Positions 61,480 to 64,000 of a stretch of DNA of 64,000 nt are shown piece by piece. The notes below the pieces were generated by a model. The model was not told the DNA's origin and did no database searches. It saw only the letters and a list, made by a program, of their open reading frames with translations. How positions within the stretch are numbered: position 1 is the stretch's first letter; each line of letters begins with the position of its first letter. Location: the NCBI GenBank assembly GCA_013298625.1, contig JAAFIF010000006.1:124001-188000 (forward strand), read 5' to 3'. The DNA comes from Myxococcales bacterium. GTDB taxonomy: Bacteria > Myxococcota_A > Polyangia > Polyangiales > Ga0077539. A program made the position numbers and the translations under genes.

Positions 61480-61524
61480 ACCCTGACGTAAGGGTGAGAG
61501 TTTGTCAAACCCTGACGTGAGGGT
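61480..61524 (-). promoter_or_regulatory. ISC operon promoter with two near-identical dyads
   Basis: On the minus strand ACCCTCACGTCAGGGT (61509-61524) is followed by TTGACA (61503-61508, a perfect -35 box) and ACCCTTACGTCAGGGT (61480-61495). Both dyads are the same imperfect palindrome. The spacing suits activation or repression by the adjacent MerR-type regulator. The ATG of the regulator is at 61465. A -10 box is not clear. Confidence 0.65.
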
Positions 61525-61578
61525 GAGGGTTGAAAACAAGCCACTGGGGGACTGGCTCTGGTAGGTGGGGAGTCAGCC

Positions 61579-63174
61579 GTGACCTATCGAGACCCAAGTG
61601 CTGGGCGCGCTCCGTTGAGCGCTTTGTTTTTGCGCTCGTGCATCGCGTCCTTCGACTCGCTGCACGGGCCGTTCGTGGCGCCGTACCTCGACGCGAAGAA
61701 GCTGCAGGGCGCCCTCTCGTACGCGCCGCAAGCGCAGGGCGAGCAGCCGTTGGCGGTGGTGGACGACTCGATCACGGGCTCTGCGAAGGCGGGGCTCTTG
61801 GTGACCGATCGGGCCGTGTATCTGTCCGCGGGGCGCGTGCGCGTGCCGCTGGAGGTGATCACCGAGCCTCCAGTGTTTCCGAAGGAGCCGGGGCGGCCGG
61901 GGATGCTCTTCACGTCGATGGGGCAGGTGCCGTTCGACAGCTCGCTCGACGAGGTGAAGCGGTCGATGTGCAACACGCTGCGCGCGATCGCGTTCTACAA
62001 CCGCGGCGGGTATCGAGTGCACTACGGCAACGTTCCGATCGCGGGGCCTGTGGGCGAGCTGGCCGCGCGAACGCTGGTGCACCCGTCGCTGCCCATGACG
62101 CCGACGATGCCCATTCGCGCCGTGCACGCCGCGTCGAACGTGCTCGGTCAGTGGCTCGACTACGACGACGGCGAAGAGCTGCTCGCGTTTCTCGACGAGA
62201 CCGGCGGCGGCGAGGGCGATCGGTTCACCGCGTTGACGGACCGACGGCTGCTCTCGCTCTCGATGGACGAGCCCGTGGAGGTTATGTACCGGGCGGTGCA
62301 AGGCGCCACGCTGAAGACGGGCGTGCTCACCAACACCATCACCGTGCAGAGCGCGCTGGGGGTGCAGAAGGTCGAGACGATCTCGTCCGCGGCGGTCTCT
62401 CGGCTGCTCGTGGACTTCTTGCTGCATCTCACGACGATCGCGCCCGAGCATCGTCGGGCGTGGCCGGCCAACGGGCCGAGCGCCGAGGATCCGTCGGGCG
62501 CGGCGGCGATGATGCAGGCGTTTTCGTGGCCGGATTTGCGGGTCGCTTCGCTGCTCGAGCTCGTGCACGCCTCGACGGCGTCCGGCGCGATGCCCGTCGA
62601 GACCGCCAAGGACCTGGTCGTTCGCGTCGCCCGCCTGCAGCGCACCCTCCGCGGCGCGCACGGAACCACGCAAGGCTGGTCTCGCTCTCCCCTCTCGGCA
62701 GCGGACTTCGAGCTGCTGCTCACGACGGTGTTCGGCCCGCCCGTGCGACAGGCGATGATCGACGCGCGCACGGGCATGCTCGAGTACGACCTGCGTCGCG
62801 CGGGCAGCGCCGCTGGGACCATCGCGTCCAACGTGATCGGGCTCACGCTGCTCGCCGTGGTGGGCATCGGGTGGATCTCGTCGGGCGGCGGCGGGACGCA
62901 GACCGTTCAAGTGCGGATCATGGAGGCGCCCGGCGGCGCGGGGTTCATCATGTCCGACTCGTTCGGCGTTCCGCTGGCGAAGAAGAACGCGAAGCTCGCG
63001 GGCGGACTGCTCGAGTCGCTCTCGATGCTCAGCGCCGGCGTGCTCGTGCGCCGCGCGCTTCTCGGGTGGAATGTTTCTCCGCAAGCCCTCGTTGCTGAGC
63101 CGCTGCCCTCGCTCGACGCCCGCGCCCGCGCCGTCGTCCCGCACATCGACCTCGCGCCGTTCTCCAGCGGCTGA
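61579..63174 (+). CDS. Unknown protein with one membrane helix
   Basis: This is a 531-residue protein with a GTG start. A single hydrophobic helix lies at about residues 412-436 (NVIGLTLLAVVGIGWIS). Other parts include SITGSAKAGLLVTDRAVYL, resembling a PH-like or GRAM-like beta domain, and TDRRLLSLSM, which repeats that pattern. No catalytic motif was found. It is divergent from the MerR gene, so its promoter may also be affected by that regulator. Confidence 0.75.
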   Translation: MTYRDPSAGRAPLSALFLRSCIASFDSLHGPFVAPYLDAKKLQGALSYAPQAQGEQPLAVVDDSITGSAKAGLLVTDRAVYLSAGRVRVPLEVITEPPVFPKEPGRPGMLFTSMGQVPFDSSLDEVKRSMCNTLRAIAFYNRGGYRVHYGNVPIAGPVGELAARTLVHPSLPMTPTMPIRAVHAASNVLGQWLDYDDGEELLAFLDETGGGEGDRFTALTDRRLLSLSMDEPVEVMYRAVQGATLKTGVLTNTITVQSALGVQKVETISSAAVSRLLVDFLLHLTTIAPEHRRAWPANGPSAEDPSGAAAMMQAFSWPDLRVASLLELVHASTASGAMPVETAKDLVVRVARLQRTLRGAHGTTQGWSRSPLSAADFELLLTTVFGPPVRQAMIDARTGMLEYDLRRAGSAAGTIASNVIGLTLLAVVGIGWISSGGGGTQTVQVRIMEAPGGAGFIMSDSFGVPLAKKNAKLAGGLLESLSMLSAGVLVRRALLGWNVSPQALVAEPLPSLDARARAVVPHIDLAPFSSG

Positions 63175-63194
63175 GCCTCTTCGTCGTCCCTCCG

Positions 63195-63704
63195 ATGCCC
63201 ACGCTCATCTCGAAAGAAGAAGCGCTCGCGCGCATCGTCGCCGAAGGCGGTCAGCCCGCCTGCCTCATGTGCGCGGTGCTCGAAGGGCGCGTGGGCGGCA
63301 TCTACACGGTCTTCGAAGACGAGCGCGTCGTGCTCATGCTCCCTCGCTACGTGCGCTGCTGGGGGCACGTCGCCGTGGTCCCGAAGGCCCACGTGGTGAC
63401 CTTCGAAGAGTGCGGCGATGAATTGTGGCTACACATTCAAAGCGTGGCGTTTCGAGCCTCGCGGATGATCGAGTCGCTGCGGTCGCCCAAGCGCGTGTAC
63501 AACACGTCGACCGGGTCCAACACGCGCGAGCTGACGCAGACCTCGCGGCACATCCACGTGCACGTGATCCCCGTCGACAGCGAAGAGGACAGGCCGTCCG
63601 ACGTGTTCACCTGGTCCAACGGGATCTGGGTGGGCGAGCACGACGAGTGGGTCGCGCTGCGCGACGAGTACCGCGCGTGGTGGCAGCGATCGCTCACGCC
63701 ATGA
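63195..63704 (+). CDS. HIT-family hydrolase
   Basis: This is a 169-residue HIT (histidine triad) protein. The active-site motif HIHVHVIPV, with its HxHxH core, is at about residues 120-128. A CxxC pair near the N-terminus (CLMC, about residues 23-26) resembles the zinc-binding pattern of some HIT hydrolases. Such enzymes split nucleoside phosphoramidates or diadenosine polyphosphates; the substrate is open. Its end overlaps the convergent gene by 11 bases. Confidence 0.9.
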   Translation: MPTLISKEEALARIVAEGGQPACLMCAVLEGRVGGIYTVFEDERVVLMLPRYVRCWGHVAVVPKAHVVTFEECGDELWLHIQSVAFRASRMIESLRSPKRVYNTSTGSNTRELTQTSRHIHVHVIPVDSEEDRPSDVFTWSNGIWVGEHDEWVALRDEYRAWWQRSLTP

Positions 63705-64000
63705 GCGCGAGCATCTCTTTGGCGCGCTGCAGGTTCTTCTCGTACTGAGCGCGCGCGCTCTGATACTGCGCGGGCCACTCGATGTCCGCGTGGCCGAGCT
63801 CGGCCGCGGCGTGCAGCGTCCACGAGGGGTCCGCGAGGTGCGGGCGCGCGATGGCGCACAGGTCCGCGCGGCCGGCGGCGATGATGGTGTTGACGTGGTC
63901 GTGCTCGAAGATGTTTCCCACGGCGATCGTGGGGATGCCGAGCTCGTTGCGGATGCGATCGCTGAAGGGGACCTGAAACATCCTGCCGTACACAGGCCGC
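63694..64000 (-). CDS. Old-Yellow-Enzyme-like oxidoreductase, C-terminal part (truncated by window edge)
   Basis: Only the last 102 residues or so are in the window. The segment [20 protein letters not shown] and the following [10 protein letters not shown] match the end of the FMN-barrel of NADH:flavin oxidoreductases, in which R-x-x-L-x-D-P-x-W is typical. The last part ([12 protein letters not shown]) resembles the C-terminus of salicylyl-CoA 5-hydroxylase/oxidoreductase fusions. The gene continues beyond 64000. Confidence 0.8.
   Translation of the reverse strand, partial: RPVYGRMFQVPFSDRIRNELGIPTIAVGNIFEHDHVNTIIAAGRADLCAIARPHLADPSWTLHAAAELGHADIEWPAQYQSARAQYEKNLQRAKEMLALMA

Overview
The window is GC-rich (roughly two thirds G+C) bacterial DNA, gene-dense, with short gaps and many GTG or TTG starts. 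Several features point to a myxobacterium, most likely from the Polyangiales side. These are a secreted protein with a MYXO-CTERM-type tail, many lipoproteins whose lipobox is followed by Asp/Ala/Pro-rich stretches, a Ser/Thr kinase with an N-terminal zinc ribbon, a sigma54 activator with its kinase, and large families of unassigned proteins. The exact taxon is an inference.

Layout: 0.3-6.8 kb is a MoxR / DUF58 / BatA-type operon led by a Gln-rich coiled-coil membrane protein. 6.9-13.4 kb holds a protein with GEAR repeats, RCC1-like and other lipoproteins, and a minus-strand operon of a cysteine synthase-like enzyme, an unknown protein and an LRR-like protein. 13.5-18.1 kb has an alpha/beta hydrolase, a pectin acetylesterase/Notum-like lipoprotein, a VLCAD-like acyl-CoA dehydrogenase and an exported unknown. 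18.1-22.4 kb is a minus-strand locus of a TPR protein, an AlkB protein resembling the ALKBH8 oxygenase domain and an unknown protein, with three 73-75 nt tRNA-like cloverleaf sequences in its gaps. 22.6-31.4 kb carries an inositol-monophosphatase-like enzyme, a VWA lipoprotein, a Ser/Thr kinase, a PASTA protein, a CDF cation transporter and a PQQ-like propeller. 31.5-36.4 kb has an acyltransferase, a histidine kinase / sigma54 activator pair and a duplicated-domain exported protein. 36.6-38.6 kb is a two-gene RNA-repair operon (RNA ligase plus HD-polynucleotide kinase). 38.6-46.7 kb holds lipoproteins including a phospholipase D-like one, unknowns, a MYXO-CTERM protein and a methyltransferase. 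46.7-50.7 kb has two tandem DUF4139 (MuiA-like) proteins and a DUF167 protein. A REP/MITE-like inverted repeat follows, then a HEAT-like protein, a kinase/receiver pair and a Kazal lipoprotein (to 55.9 kb). 55.9-61.5 kb is a complete ISC iron-sulfur operon (iscS-iscU-iscA-hscB-hscA-fdx) headed by a Cys-rich MerR regulator instead of IscR. The window ends with an unknown membrane protein, a HIT protein and the 3' end of an Old-Yellow-Enzyme-like gene.

The most unusual material is the set of three tRNA-like cloverleafs. Their helices covary between copies, and they flank an ALKBH8-like oxygenase gene and an unknown gene with a paralogue about 6 kb away. Next come the RNA-repair operon, which shares with its divergent neighbour a gap holding three 19-bp-spaced repeats and two weak sigma54-like promoters; the MerR-led ISC operon with two near-identical operators; and the 35-bp inverted repeat at 50.7 kb. 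No canonical tRNA, rRNA, CRISPR array, transposase or prophage gene was seen.
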